In this document: positions 9,801-22,417 of the stretch, one piece after another | How positions within the stretch are numbered: the first letter of the stretch is position 1 | Layout of the letters: each line of letters opens with the position of its first letter | Assembly (NCBI RefSeq): GCF_028476545.1 | Contig: NW_026732013.1 | Location: 992,001-1,056,000, forward strand | Reading direction: 5' to 3' | Source: Physella acuta | Taxonomy: Eukaryota; Mollusca; Gastropoda; Physidae | Length of the DNA: 64,000 nucleotides | Position numbers and translations under genes: made by a program | The notes under the pieces: model-generated | The model's input: only the letters and a program-made list of their open reading frames with translations | Database searches by the model: none | Told to the model about the DNA's origin: nothing

Positions 9801-12558
9801 TGAAATTGCTCGATTTAAAACAATAAGCAACCAGTGTGCAGCGGAAGTTATGGCTGAGGTGAGTCATGTTTTATCGTTATCCTTGAATGAGGCAGAGGCA
9901 ATAGTTTGATGTTTTTTGCTAAAACAGATGTGGCGTGGGTGTATAAGAATACTATTGTCTATCTGTAGGCAATGCGTGCTTCAAACATTGATCTTGAGCT
10001 GTCGCCTGAGCAACAAGCTGCTACATCTGGGGGATGGCTGTAAGTAGACGTGTAGACTAGAGCAAGCTCTGGGATCTCTTATAATTCAACTTGTCTATAT
10101 ATAATGTTGTGTCCACACATGTATCCTCTTCTGTTCAGTGCCATGTTTAGTATTGTTTGAAAATGTTTATGTTTAGTCCATCTTGTCCATGTTTGAAAAT
10201 GTTTATGTTTAGTCCAGCTTGTTCATGTTTGAAAATGTTTATGTTTAGTCCAGCTTGTCCATGTTTGAAAATGTTTATGTTTAGTCCAGCTTGTCCATGT
10301 TTGAAAATGTTTATGTTTAGTCCATCTTGTCCATGTTTGGAAATGTTTATGTTTAGTCCATCTTGTCCATGTTTGAAAATGTTTATGTTTAGTCCAGCTT
10401 GTCCATGTTTGAAAATGTTTATGTTTAGTCCATCTTGTCCATGTTTGGAAATGTTTATGTTTAGTCCATGTTTGAAAATGTTTATGTTTAGTCCATCTTG
10501 TCCATGTTTGAAAATGTTTATGTTTAGTCCAGCTTGTCCATGTTTGGAATTGCCCAGATAACAGATTGATCTTTTGTTCCCAGGTTCTCATCATTTGAGA
10601 AAAACATTGTTGTGTTGAAGAAAATACAAAAAACTGGATGCTCAGTTCAAAGGTAAAAAAAAACAATGAACAAGTAACTGATACCAATGTACAACTGAGT
10701 TAACACACCAATAGAAGCTAATTACACGAGATCACTTGTTTTTGTGTTGCATTACATTTATTCCTTGTTATGACTATATTGCAGCTACATTGGAAAAGGT
10801 TTTGTATTGGCACCACCTAAAACTGTATGGGATGCGGTCAGGAACCCAAGGACTAGGTTTACTTATGATGACACACTCAAGGTTAGTTGTTTGTTTTTTG
10901 TCCATCACATTCTTTATGTTATTATGCTACATCATTGTTACCTCGTATTTTTAGACAATAATACATACTATAACCTAATTGTTCTTGTAATTATTTATCT
11001 TTCAGAAAGTTGACATCATAGAAACAATTGACCCCTCCTTAAAGATAGGTAAACCACTTACAGTATTTCTTCCTTAAAGATAGGTAAACCACTTACAGCA
11101 TTTCTTCCTTAAAGATAGGTAAACCACTTACAGTATTTCTTCCTTAAAGATAGGTAAACCACTTACAGCATTTCTTCCTTAAAGATAGGTAAACCACTTA
11201 CAGTATTTCTTCCTTAAAGATAGGTAAACCACTTACAGTATTTCTTCCTTAAAGATAGGTAAACCACTTACAGTATTTCAACAAGATGTGCATGAATCTA
11301 TTGGACATCAATAACAGACTGAAATGATTTCTTGTATTTCAGTGTATTTTTTCCATGAGATTCAGCAGTTCCTTTCTAAAGACAGCTGTGACATGTGTGT
11401 ACTACATGGGGAGAGACAGGAGGGGGAGAAATATATTCTAACCTACTCATCATGTGACCATGCTAAATGTCCTCTCAGTACTAATGTTACAAGGGCCAAG
11501 GTAAACTCATATATTACATCTATACTAGGGCCATGGTAAACTCATGTTACATCTATACTAGGGCCATGGTAAACTCATGTTATATCTATACTAGGGCCAT
11601 GGTAAACTCATGTTACATCTATACTAGGGCCATGGTAAACTCATGTTACATCTATACTAGGGCCATGGTAAACTCATATTACATCTATACTAGGGCCATG
11701 GTAAACTCATATATTACATCTATACTAGGGCCATGGTAAACTCATATATTACATCTATACTAGGGCCATGATATATTACATCTATACTAGGCCATGGTAA
11801 ACTCATATATTACATCTATACTAGGCCATGGTAAACTCATATATTACATCTATACTAGGGCCATGGTAAACTCATATATTACATCTATACTAGGGCCATG
11901 ATATATTACATCTATACTAGGCCATGGTAAACTCATATATTACATCTATACTAGTCCATGGTAAACTCATATATTACATCTATACTAGGCCATGGTAAAC
12001 TCATATATTACATCTATACTAGGGCCATGGTAAACTCATATATTACATCTATACTAGTCCTTAATATCCGCAGCTTGTAGAATGCACTAAGATGCTAGTA
12101 AGTTTGCATATGTCACCTGTGCTATGTTTTGTACCAGCTGTTTTGTGTTTTGTTTAGTTTCTGCCCAGTGGCTGGATCATTGAGCCAGCTAAACAGGACA
12201 ACAAAGTTTATTCCATTGTGACTTATTTGATGCAGGTAGGTAACTCTTATGTATTATGTTTTAGTGGAGTTAAAAAGGAAAATATTCATGTTTGGTTAGA
12301 CATCTGACCATATTTTCTGTAGCAAACTGCTCCAGTATGTAATGAAAGTTGTATTTCTGTAACTAGGAAATTGTTCTGGTATGAATGTAATGAAAAGTAT
12401 ATTTTGTCATGTTTTAGATTGACTTTGGCCAGTCAAGTGAGGGCTATGATAAGTTACCATTCCAAGATCTGATCTCAAGATATCCTCTAAGTATTGCAGA
12501 CCTACAGCAGTATCTCAAGCCTGCTGTCCAGATGTTGCGGAGAAAGTCTTTAACTTAA
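6870..12558 (+). CDS. membrane-anchored protein with two START-like lipid-binding domains
   Basis: Fifteen coding exons join in phase into 676 residues: 6870-6986, 7158-7211, 7478-7630, 7898-8035, 8258-8373, 8519-8613, 8768-9406, 9797-9858, 9969-10039, 10584-10652, 10785-10881, 11006-11048, 11343-11500, 12158-12235, 12418-12558. The ATG lies 42 bases inside an exon with acceptor tttttcag, so a non-coding exon lies upstream. Residues about 4-26 are a hydrophobic anchor. Residues about 58-340 read as a diverged START fold, followed by a Ser-rich, acidic linker. Residues about 460-676 are a clearer START domain, with FLPSGWIIEP and a final helix QYLKPAVQMLRR. START domains bind sterols, phospholipids or ceramides; the ligand here is unknown. 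The layout suggests lipid exchange at a membrane. I do not recognise a vertebrate orthologue. Introns carry minisatellites, two of them spanning splice donors. Confidence 0.88.
10160..10552. repeat. 36-bp minisatellite in START-gene intron
   Basis: About 11 copies of a 36-bp unit (GTTTGAAAATGTTTATGTTT followed by AGTCCATCTTGTCCAT, with an AGCTTG variant) lie in the intron between exons ending 10039 and starting 10584. One copy is shortened. Both strands are open across the array because 36 is divisible by three; these frames are not genes. Confidence 0.95.
11036..11284 (+). repeat. 35-bp array multiplying the 5' splice site of START exon 11006-11048
   Basis: The exon ends ...CCTTAAAGATAG|gtaaac at 11048. 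The last 13 exonic bases plus the first 22 intronic bases are then repeated with a 35-bp period, giving seven AG|GTAAAC sites (AAAGATAG starts at 11041, 11076, 11111, 11146, 11181, 11216, 11251). Every unit also holds an acceptor-like cttacag 20 bases before the donor. Copies differ at very few positions, so the expansion is recent. Confidence 0.95.
11492..12060 (+). repeat. 33-36-bp array multiplying the 5' splice site of START exon 11343-11500
   Basis: The exon ends GGGCCAAG|gtaaac at 11500. A unit starting with GGGCCATG|GTAAAC and continuing ACTCAT...ACATCTATACTA follows about 16-17 times to 12058, with length variants (an extra ATA, loss of a G, some lacking the GTAAAC part). Repeats carry ATG where the true exon has AAG before the donor, so the array is a family distinct from, but seeded at, the real splice site. 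Confidence 0.94.
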
Positions 12559-13250
12559 GACACTATTTCATTAAGTGTATGCTGAATGGCTTAATGTCTA
12601 ACTCATTAAGTGGATGTTCAGTCGCTCAATACTTATTTTTCAGTTAACTATTGAAATAAGCAAATTGAACATATTCTAAAAAAAAAACTAAAAGAATGCA
12701 ATAAGAACTAGGATGTTAACTTTTAAAATGATTGATATCTGTTGTCCTCCGTTTCAGCACAATATCTGTACGATGCATTATGGATCTTTATTGTTGATGC
12801 AATTTCTTTTGATACTTTTGTTATCCTTAATTTGTTATATAATTTACAATTATTGTAAAGAGAATTTAAGTCTATACCTTACTGAAACTATAAGCTCTGC
12901 TACTTAACACAAAATGTGATGTCATAATTGCTTACATATCACACAGCTAGTTTTAATTGATAGTATTAAACTTTTTATTTAGTCCCAAATATTTGTTGGC
13001 ATTCAAACAGCTCTTATTCTTTAATACTGTAGGCAATTATCAATGCAATTTATCCAAAACTTTAAAAATTACTAAAGACGTACTTTGTACTTATATTTTG
13101 CTCATTCAGTTAAAGATTTAGTTTATTTTCCTGTACATAGTTTTCTGTCTCAAGGATTAAAACAAAATTATATTTTTCTATGTTCATCAATAAGAAAGAC
13201 TTTAATCAGAATGTTTCCCAAGTTACGAGATATGCAACTTTTTCTTGCCA
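12559..13250 (+). other. probable 3' untranslated region of the START gene
   Basis: AT-rich sequence without coding potential follows the stop codon. I cannot fix the polyadenylation site; plus-strand AATAAA words occur only farther on (about 15675 and 17365), past the minisatellite block, so either the 3' end uses a variant signal here or the transcript includes the repeats. Confidence 0.35.
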
Positions 13251-13600
13251 AAACTGACAGGGTCATTCAGTAGGCCAACATGTCATTGGATATCACTTGA
13301 CAGGGTCATTCAGTATATGTCCTTGGATGTCATCTGACAGTGTCATTCAGTACATGTCATTGGATGTCAACTGACAAGGTCATTCAGTACATGTCATTGG
13401 ATGTCACCAGGGTCATTCAGTACATGTCATTGGATGTCATCTGACAGTGTCATTCAGTACATGTCATTGGATGTCAACTGACAAGGTCATTCAGTACATG
13501 TCATTGGATGTCACCAGGGTCATTCAGTACATGTCCTTGGATGCACAGGACAGGGTCATTCAGTACATGTCATTGGATGTTATCTGACAGTGTCATTGAA
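13250..13600. repeat. degenerate minisatellite, ~36-bp unit
   Basis: About nine imperfect copies of a unit containing GGTCATTCAGTACATGTCAT and TGGATGTCA, with alternating linkers (CTGACAGT, CTGACAAG, CCAG), giving a partly higher-order pattern. It is non-coding. Confidence 0.9.
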
Positions 13601-13715
13601 AGATGCCATGACAGTTGTACCCCAGTTGTTGTTATGTTACTGTTGTACTTAAGCAGACATTTTTAATTCATGGATGTCCAGTTGAGTACACTACAAAAGT
13701 TGAGCTCACTACAGA

Positions 13716-14270
13716 TATACGATTGATGAAGTGTAGGACTATAAGATTGATGATGTGTAGGACTATAAGATTGATGATGTGTAGGACTATAAGATTGATG
13801 ATGTGTAGGACTATAAGATTGATGATGTGTAGGACTATAAGATTGATGATGTGTAGGACTATAAGATTGATGATGTGTAGGACTATAAGATTGATGATGT
13901 GTAGGACTATAAGATTGATGATGTGTAGGACTATAAGATTGATGATGTGTAGGACTATAAGATTGATGATGTGTAGGACTATAAGACTGATGATGTGTAG
14001 GACTATAAGATTGATGATGTGTAGGACTATAAGATTGATGATGTGTAGGACTATAAGATTGATGATGTGTAGGACTATAAGATTGATGATGTGTAGGACT
14101 ATAAGATTGATGATGTGTAGGACTATAAGATTGATGATGTGTAGGACTATAAGACTGATGATGTGTAGGACTATAAGATTGATGATGTGTAGGACTATAA
14201 GATTGATGATGTGTAGGACTATAAGATTGATGATGTGTAGGGCTATAAGATTGATGATGTGTAGGACTAG
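13716..14270. repeat. 24-bp minisatellite, ~23 near-identical copies
   Basis: The unit is ATAAGATTGATGATGTGTAG followed by GACT. Copies are almost identical (rare T to C changes), so the array is young or homogenised. With a 24-bp period every frame that lacks a stop stays open, which creates 200-residue open frames on both strands with an eight-residue repeat. I do not treat these as genes. Confidence 0.97.
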
Positions 14271-14445
14271 AGAAAAATAGCAAACTTTACATTCCAGAGA
14301 ACGTGTTGGTGATAAAATAGTAGGCATTACTTGCTACAGGCTCTAGTTCATGTTTACAAGTTGAGTAAGAATTACAGCTGTTGGTAGCTAATGAATCATT
14401 AATAGCTATCATCATAATATTCAACTGTATTGTGCACGTCTGTCT

Positions 14446-15652
14446 ACCTTTATGTACACATCTTTCACCAAACCAACACTTCTGTACACATCTAACAACA
14501 AACCAACACTACTGTACACATCTAACAACAAACCAACACTACTGTACACATCTAACAACAAACCAACACTACTGTACACATCTAACAACAAACCAACACT
14601 ACTGTACACATCTAACAACAAACCAACACTACAGTACACATCTAACAACAAACCAACACTACTGTACACATCTAACAACAAACCAACACTACTGTACACA
14701 TCTAACAACAAACCAACACTACTGATCTTTCATCAAACCAACACTACTGTACGCATCTTTCATCAAACCAACACTACTGTACACATCTAACAAACCAACA
14801 CTACTGTACACATCTAACATCAAACCAACACTACTGTACACATCTAACAAACCAACACTACAGTACACATCTAACAACAAACCAACACTACTGTACACAT
14901 CTAACAACAAACCAACACTACAGTACACATCTAACAACAAACCAACACTACTGTACACATCTAACAACAAACCAACACTACTGTACACATCTAACAACAA
15001 ACCAACACTACTGTACACATCTAACAACAAACCAACACTACTGTACACATCTAACAACAAACCAACACTACTGTACACATCTAACAACAAACCAACACTA
15101 CTGTACACATCTAACAACAAACCAACACTACTGTACACATCTAACAACAAACCAACACTACTGTACACATCTAACAACAAACCAACACTACTGTACACAT
15201 CTAACATCAAACCAACACTACTGTACACATCTAACAAACCAACACTACAGTACACATCTAACAACAAACCAACACTACTGTACACATCTAACAACAAACC
15301 AACACTTCTGTACACATCTAACAACAAACCAACACTACTGTACACATCTAACAACAAACCAACACTACTGTACACATCTAACAACAAACCAACACTACTG
15401 TACACATCTAACAACAAACCAACACTTCTGTACACATCTAACAACAAACCAACACTACAGTACACATCTAACAACAAACCAACACTTCTGTACACATCTA
15501 ACAACAAACCAACACTACTGTACACATCTAACAACAAACCAACACTTCTGTACACATCTAACAACAAACCAACACTACTGTACACATCTAACAACAAACC
15601 AACACTTCTGTACACATCTAACAACAAACCAACACTACTGTACACATCTACC
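14446..15652. repeat. 30-bp minisatellite, ~40 copies
   Basis: The unit is CAACACTACTGTACACATCT followed by AACAACAAAC. Variants include 27-bp units lacking one AAC, CATCAAAC units, and an alternation of ACTACTG with ACTTCTG in the last third. A block at about 14790-14880 recurs at about 15190-15290, pointing to a higher-order duplication. It is non-coding; open frames on both strands are artefacts of the period. Confidence 0.97.
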
Positions 15653-18535
15653 TAGACTCCTGCGCTTGTGTCCAAATAAATTGTTCTCTCTGTGACTCCT
15701 GTTTGATGTGCCTGTGACAGATGTGCACACAGCTTTGTGCCTTAACCTAGAGTTCTATGTTACTATCTGAATTGAGATGTTTTATACCAGAAATAGTTTA
15801 TAAAACTCAAGTCTTTATTTTTATACTTGTTATAACCCCCAAAAAATGATGATGGTTAATATATTGTAATTTTTTTTTAAAACCAATATTCTAGTCAGTA
15901 TTGCATGCAACCAACATGTAATTAGAGAAAGGAAGTCATGTTTTTTTCATTCCATGAGCAATTGACCCAGATAATGAAGATCATACATTTATTTGTTTGT
16001 TAAGGGGCAGTACCAGGAGGAAAGGTCAAAATCTGGTTTTCACCAGTTTTAGATTTTAATACTTTTGAATATGTAATAGAAAAATATTTCTTGTTAATTT
16101 TTCTGAAAAGTTTGCTCGGACCCTCTAGAAATGTAAATTGTTTACACTCTCCTATTGACACCAAGATAACAGCTCCTAAATATGAAGTTTTCTTTTAACA
16201 CCATGCAGAATCAACACTATTTACCTTTTTATAAGTTTTGTTGACAAAATGTTAAAAACTATACAAATATTGAAACATTGTTAAATTTGATGTAACTAAC
16301 ATTTTTAACAAGCCTTAGGATTTTGAAAATTAACACAAAAAAGATGTTTTATGGGTTTTCCATGGCAACCAAAATAACTTTCTAATTGTTTATTTTTAGT
16401 GTTTAATAAATAAGTACTTAAATGATGTGCTAAAGACAAAGAATTTTGAAAAGGCAGATGTTAAATTTTGACTTCGAAAAATGCCTTAACAAGAGTTACA
16501 ATATTACACCCAGCTGTTACATAAGTGTTCAAATTACATAACCAAAAAAGTCTGCATATTCAGATAGACAAAATGTATTGTAAAGCATTGACTGGAATGA
16601 TGAACAGTTTGTAGGCATATTTTGTCTTTCTCTCGCCTATTCAAATTCAGCTGTGCAATATTCATGGGCATTCAGCATCATTGTAAAGCTTATAAACATT
16701 TCCTTTGGAAAAAACCTTAAGGTTTTGGCCTCGATTAAAGTCAGTAACTTTTATAATTAATTTACATATCAAATAGTTGTATTCATTTTAATTTTTTTTT
16801 TAATTCAAGAAAAATACTTTACTACAAAACTTAAACCTTTAATAATTATAAAAATTAATGAAATACATGTGATTTGTTTATTATAATTGCAATGTATTTT
16901 AACAAGAATCAGCATTCATAACTTTTTGTTAATTACGCCTTATTGTATGTAATAAAACAAATGCACTCTGATTCAATATTTACTTTTTTTACTAGCTAAA
17001 ACAAAATCCTGAATGTTTATGTTCATCAAGCAATAGTGTCTATTTTTGTGTAAATTGTTTTGTTCCATGACAATACTCAAAGATTTCTTTCTCCCACACC
17101 TTCATTCCTTTTCTGTAAATATTTTTATTCTTGTAGGCGCTTTTGGTTGATATGCATTTTTTTCCTTTGTAGAATTTTAATTTTTTTCTTACATCTGTTT
17201 AAATAAGAAGTTAAAAGTGTTGGAAAACCATGAATGAAATGGTTTTATGCAATAACTTTTCTGTTCATTCTTTGTTGTATCTCAATTTGGATTTATTTTT
17301 GTATTTTTATTGAAATCTTTCCTATGAAGGAGGCAGGTTTGGCCTGTCACAATTATTTATACAAATAAACTTTTGAAAAAGATCAGTGTCGTTTTTTTTC
17401 CCATGCAGCTATATTTAGCAACTTTTCAAAATGAATAATTAATTGCAGTATTATAAAACATTACCATTAATTGCCCCATTTATGAGATTTCTTACACATT
17501 TTAGGGATCAAAGCTTTTATTAAAGAAAGCAAGTTTGTTTTACTTTCTTATTTTCATTGTGTTTAAAACCTTGTTATTATAAAGGTTTTTATATTTGTTT
17601 TATTTTCTACTTTTTAGTGGCTCCTTTGAAATGAAGTTGACACTACATAGGCTACGACTAAACATATTTCCGTTTAAATCTGACCTGTACCTTGTGATCT
17701 CTAAAAGATTTATCTGCCCCTAGTTTGTGGGCAAGGCTCAGGTTAGCAATCAGCCAACCATGACACTTCACCTTTGAATGTTATCTCATTGAGTTATGGC
17801 TTAATTTCATATGATTCAATTAAGAAATTTTATAATTTAATGACTAGTTTTCTATCTGATTTTAATAAAGTGAGGTTCATGCATTGTTATCCAACAAGAA
17901 GGTAGAATCTATCTGGAATTTGAACAAGATCACTGCACTAGAAGTGGGTCAAACATTGAGTTACAAGATTTGTGAGTTACAAGATTTGCCACAAACAATG
18001 AGTTACAAGATTTGCCACAAACATTGAGAACTAAGTAAAAGCTAGTATTTTACTAGTAAAAACTCTCCACATTTAGTCACTTGCTTATTGCTGGACAAAG
18101 CTACAAACATATGAGGTACGCCTGAATGGGCTTAAACTGAAAATATCATTTTTTGATAGTTATATTTATAATGGCATGGTTTTTGTTAGTTCATCTGAAA
18201 GAGAATTTTGATATTTATAAATTTATAACTTGAATACATTACAGAGGGTGGCATGGTTGGGCATGATCAAACTCATAGTTGCTAAACAAAAAAGTCCAGA
18301 GTTCAAAGCATCTAACAGATGAGGCTCAATAGCTGGGGACAAAGGCTATGTAAGCGACTCCATAAAGAAAAGCAGTCTGAAATTGTGTTGGAGGAAATCC
18401 CATCCAACTTGTCAATTAAGAACAAAGAGAACAATTCACACATTCAATCTATCATAGAGAAAAAACGACTCTGTGTAGTTGTAGTAAACTTTTAAAAATG
18501 GTACTTCCATTACACAAATGTATACATCAGCCCCT
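15653..18535. other. AT-rich intergenic DNA
   Basis: No gene is seen. A candidate plus-strand transcript end (caaataaacttttg) occurs near 17361-17375. A short direct repeat, ACAAGATTTG, occurs several times at 17965-18015. The 16000-16750 stretch looks like old dispersed-repeat sequence, but I cannot name it. Confidence 0.4.
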
Positions 18536-21500
18536 TTACATCAGTGTACACGAAAGATTCTCTTTGTTTTTATCTCTAGGTTCAGGACTGTCGTGTCTCC
18601 GATGTCTCTGACGGGTTACCTCATCTGTTTTCTGTTGCTTAGTCTGACTATAATTTTTCACCACCTTCGAATCTTTGGATGATTCCTTCTGCCTGCTAGA
18701 GTGACCAGTTTCTTGCTTGTGGGACTTCCAAACTAGCCTCTGAAGAAAATTTTGGTTGGATGTTCTGCTTGAGCTTCTGACAGAACCTGTATCTGAACCA
18801 CGATCTGCTGATTTCCTGTGGTGTCTTTCATGATGATCATTTGAATTATGATCTGCCGATTTTCTGTGTTTTCTTTCCCGAGAATCGTTTGAATTACGAT
18901 CGGCTGATTTCCGGTGTCGTCTTTCAGGACGATCACTTGAATTATGATCTGCTGATTTCCGGTGTCGTCTTTCAGAAGAATCCGGAACTTCTTGGTTTCT
19001 TGATGTCATTTTTTTATTTTCTGAGTGAGCTTGACAGTGTTTTGTGGTCACTGGTGATTGTACAGGAGACTGTAATTGATAACTATCTTCTTGTCCTTCT
19101 TTTTGCATTGAAGAATTGCTATGTGACCTGTTCCCTGTTCTAGGATTTGATAGCAAAACATGAAGTTATAAAATAAATATTTCATCATATTAATTTCTGC
19201 TCTATTTGTGATTCCATGTAATGGTCTGGGTTTTTACTTGTGCTTCTGGCTATTTAAGATAGATATGTGAGGTTCTAATTGATGGTTTTATAATGTTAAT
19301 AGATTTTAGGAGATATGATTAGAAGAAGAAAAAAATTTATTATTAGCCTACAGCTCAAAAACTATTTGTTCCATATTTCAATGTTTTCACAATTAAAACA
19401 AGTAGCTTAAGAAGCTTTTTAGTGGATGGACAATGAATCTTATTCAAGAAATCTATATTTAACATTAAAACTAAAGCCCATAACTATCAGCATGCTTGCT
19501 AAATGTTGTTGATGTAATATTTGCTGATGAAGCTATTTGTAACAATCTTTTATAAGTAGTTTTGTTTTACTTTACTTTTTGATATAACATGAGTGAATAG
19601 GACTCAAAAAATGGATTATCTCCAAACCTGGCATTATCCTGGGACCTTCTGTTTTGTGTGTGGTAATTTTTGTGTCCACGCGAGGCTGGACAGGGGGATA
19701 ACCTGCAGCTGCATTCATCATGTGTTGAACAGGGGCTCATCCGGTATCCAGACTTTGATTTCTTGCATTACAACCACACAAAACATTATAGTTACAATCA
19801 ATTTCTCAGTAGGCCTTTCTTATATTACAGTATATATAAGTTGTGGCTGCAACTTCACTCATGAACATAATTATTCTAAATGTTCTAAACATGGGTTAAA
19901 TATAAAAATAAGCTTTTCTCTTAAATCATATATTAAGAAAATTGTACATTAGGGCCACAATTTAAATGATAAATATGTTTTAGACATAGAGAAACCAAAT
20001 TTATAAAGATTTAATCTAGTTTGACATTAAAGGTTTTATAATCTCAGGTAGCTTATAACTTAATGCCTAATCAAATGTAAATCTAGCAAGAAAATAATGA
20101 AGATGGTACTGACCTTTTTTTTCCTACTGGTGTGTCTAGTAGAAACTGAGGACCTGGAAGAGTGACCTGACCTTGATGAGCAGCTGCTAGATGTGGAGCT
20201 ACGACTTCTTGATGAGTTAGGGCTTCTTGATAATTTACGACTTCTTCTTGATTTATGACTTCTTGATTTATGACTTCTTGATTTATGACTTCTTGATTTA
20301 TGTCTTCTTGACTTATGACTTCTTGACTTACGTCTTCTTGATGGGTAACGCTGCAGTAAAAGTTTGAAATTCACTTTATTTACATAAGCTTGGTGTTTGT
20401 TCTTGGAAGTTATAGTGCCAAAGTGTGTGAAACAGATGGTTCACATCTGTGACATGGAAGAGATTGAGGAAACAGAAAGTTCACATCTGTGACATGGAAG
20501 AGATTGAGGAACCAGAAAGTTCACATCTGTGACATGGAAGAGATTGAGGAAACAGAAAGTTCACATCTGTGACATGGAAGAGATTGAGGAAACAGAAAGT
20601 TCACATCTGTGACATGGAAGAGATTGAGGAAACAGAAAGTTTACATCTGTGACATGGAAGAGATTGAGGAAACAGAAAGTTCACATCTGTGACATGGAAG
20701 AGATTGAGGAAACAGAAAGTTCACATCTGTGACATGGAAGAGATTGAGGAAACAGAAAGTTCACATCTGTGACATGGAAGAGATTGAGGAAACAGAAAGT
20801 TCACATCTGTGACATGGAAGAGATTGAGGAAACAGAAAGTTCACATCTGTGACATGGAAGAGATTGAGGAAACAGAAAGTTCACATCTGTGACATGGAAG
20901 AGATTGAGGAAACAGAAAGTTCACATCTGTGACATGGAAGAGATTGAGGAAACAGAAAGTTCACATCTGTGACATGGAAGAGATTGAGGAAACAGAAAGT
21001 TCACATCTGTGACATGGAAGAGAATGAGGAATGGTTCAAAGGAAAAATAAATAAATAAGTGTTGAATACAATGTCTTCAATGATAATCATTGATATCAAG
21101 ATGTTCAATGCAATGCTGATACCCCCCCCCCCCCCCCCACACCTCACCAAGTCACATCTGGCAAACCAACAACCACTTTGGTAAGAAAAACTCATTTGGT
21201 TAAAAGGGGTGATGGATCTGTTGTCAAAAATCTCTCACTAAATATTGCACCAGTTGAAGGTTGGTATGGATCATAAAGGGGAGAATTTAGGTAAAAAAAC
21301 AACACTGGCATTCTATGGTTAAATACTAGCAACTGTCATTCATAGATTGCTGGTTTATCAAAAACTTCCTACCTCAGTTAGTCAGTCAGTCATAGATTGC
21401 TGGTTTATCAAAAACTTCCTACCTCAGTCAGTCAGTCAATCATAGATTACTGATTTATCAAAAACTTCCTACCTCACGTGTCCTAGAGCGGGATGAAGAT

Positions 21501-22342
21501 GAATCACTTCTAGAACGAGTTTTGGTATATTTTCGTGTTTCCTGAAAGTTTGAAAAGATAATATTTAAAACAAATCAGTTTCTACGTATCCACAGTATGA
21601 TTGCTAATCTAGAATGGTTTTTCTAAGTTCCATAAAAAGATTTTAGGATAGGGCACCTTGGGTTCATCTAAAGCAAATGCAATGGAAGTGTCAGGCAGGG
21701 GCGGAACTACAGTGCCGCCAGACCCCGCAATGCGGGGGGGCCCACGACGTTTAGGGGCCCAATTCCGACCGAAAAGAACAATGAATTTTCTTTTCATAAA
21801 TAATATTTTTCGCGCACCTTGATAGTGGTTTTATAAAAAACAAACATGTCTACTATAGCAGTGATTGTTTTACAGAAACTAACACACACTGTTGCGTAGA
21901 AAAATATAAAATCTACAAGAGCTGTAGTTTGAAAGATAGGCAAACGTTCACACTACTTCCATGACTTACTGCCCTTCTTTAAAATAGGGGTGCCCATAAA
22001 GCTCATTTAAATAGATTTGTACTATGTAAGTTAAAAAGCAATTTATTCTCTTAATTATTATCTAAATAATGCATACTAAAGAATCATAAAGCTATAAAAA
22101 TGAATGTATTCAAAACTAATAATATAAATACAAAAAATCATAAAAAATAAGCATAACGCGAGAAACCATTGCACAAATCAAGCTTACGTGTTTATATAAA
22201 TTTGACCAGCTTAAAACATAATTATTATCAATTTGCGATAAACATGAAAATGTACGCAGAATCGCGAAGCGTATCAAAATTAAAAAAAAAAAAGAATAAA
22301 AACACTTGTAAAACGGATTATTGCGGGCCCGATTTGAGTTCG

Positions 22343-22417
<75 letters not shown>

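Noticed and set aside
10157-10687. Met-Phe-Ser repeat open frames
   Set aside because: They lie in an intron of the START gene and reflect the 36-bp array.
13615-14327. Open frames of about 200 residues on both strands with an eight-residue repeat
   Set aside because: They follow from a 24-bp array whose unit lacks stops in several frames. There are no splice signals, no composition shift, and equal openness on both strands.
14381-15645. Possible CRISPR-like array or repeat protein (30-bp units)
   Set aside because: Units are contiguous with no unique spacers, the setting is an intron-rich animal genome, and there are no cas genes; it is a minisatellite.
19593-19952. Coding-like patch on either strand (minus-strand words such as [14 protein letters not shown])
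   Set aside because: Could be the missing RS exon or an old element's remnant, but no phase-consistent splice model was found and the family is not recognised.
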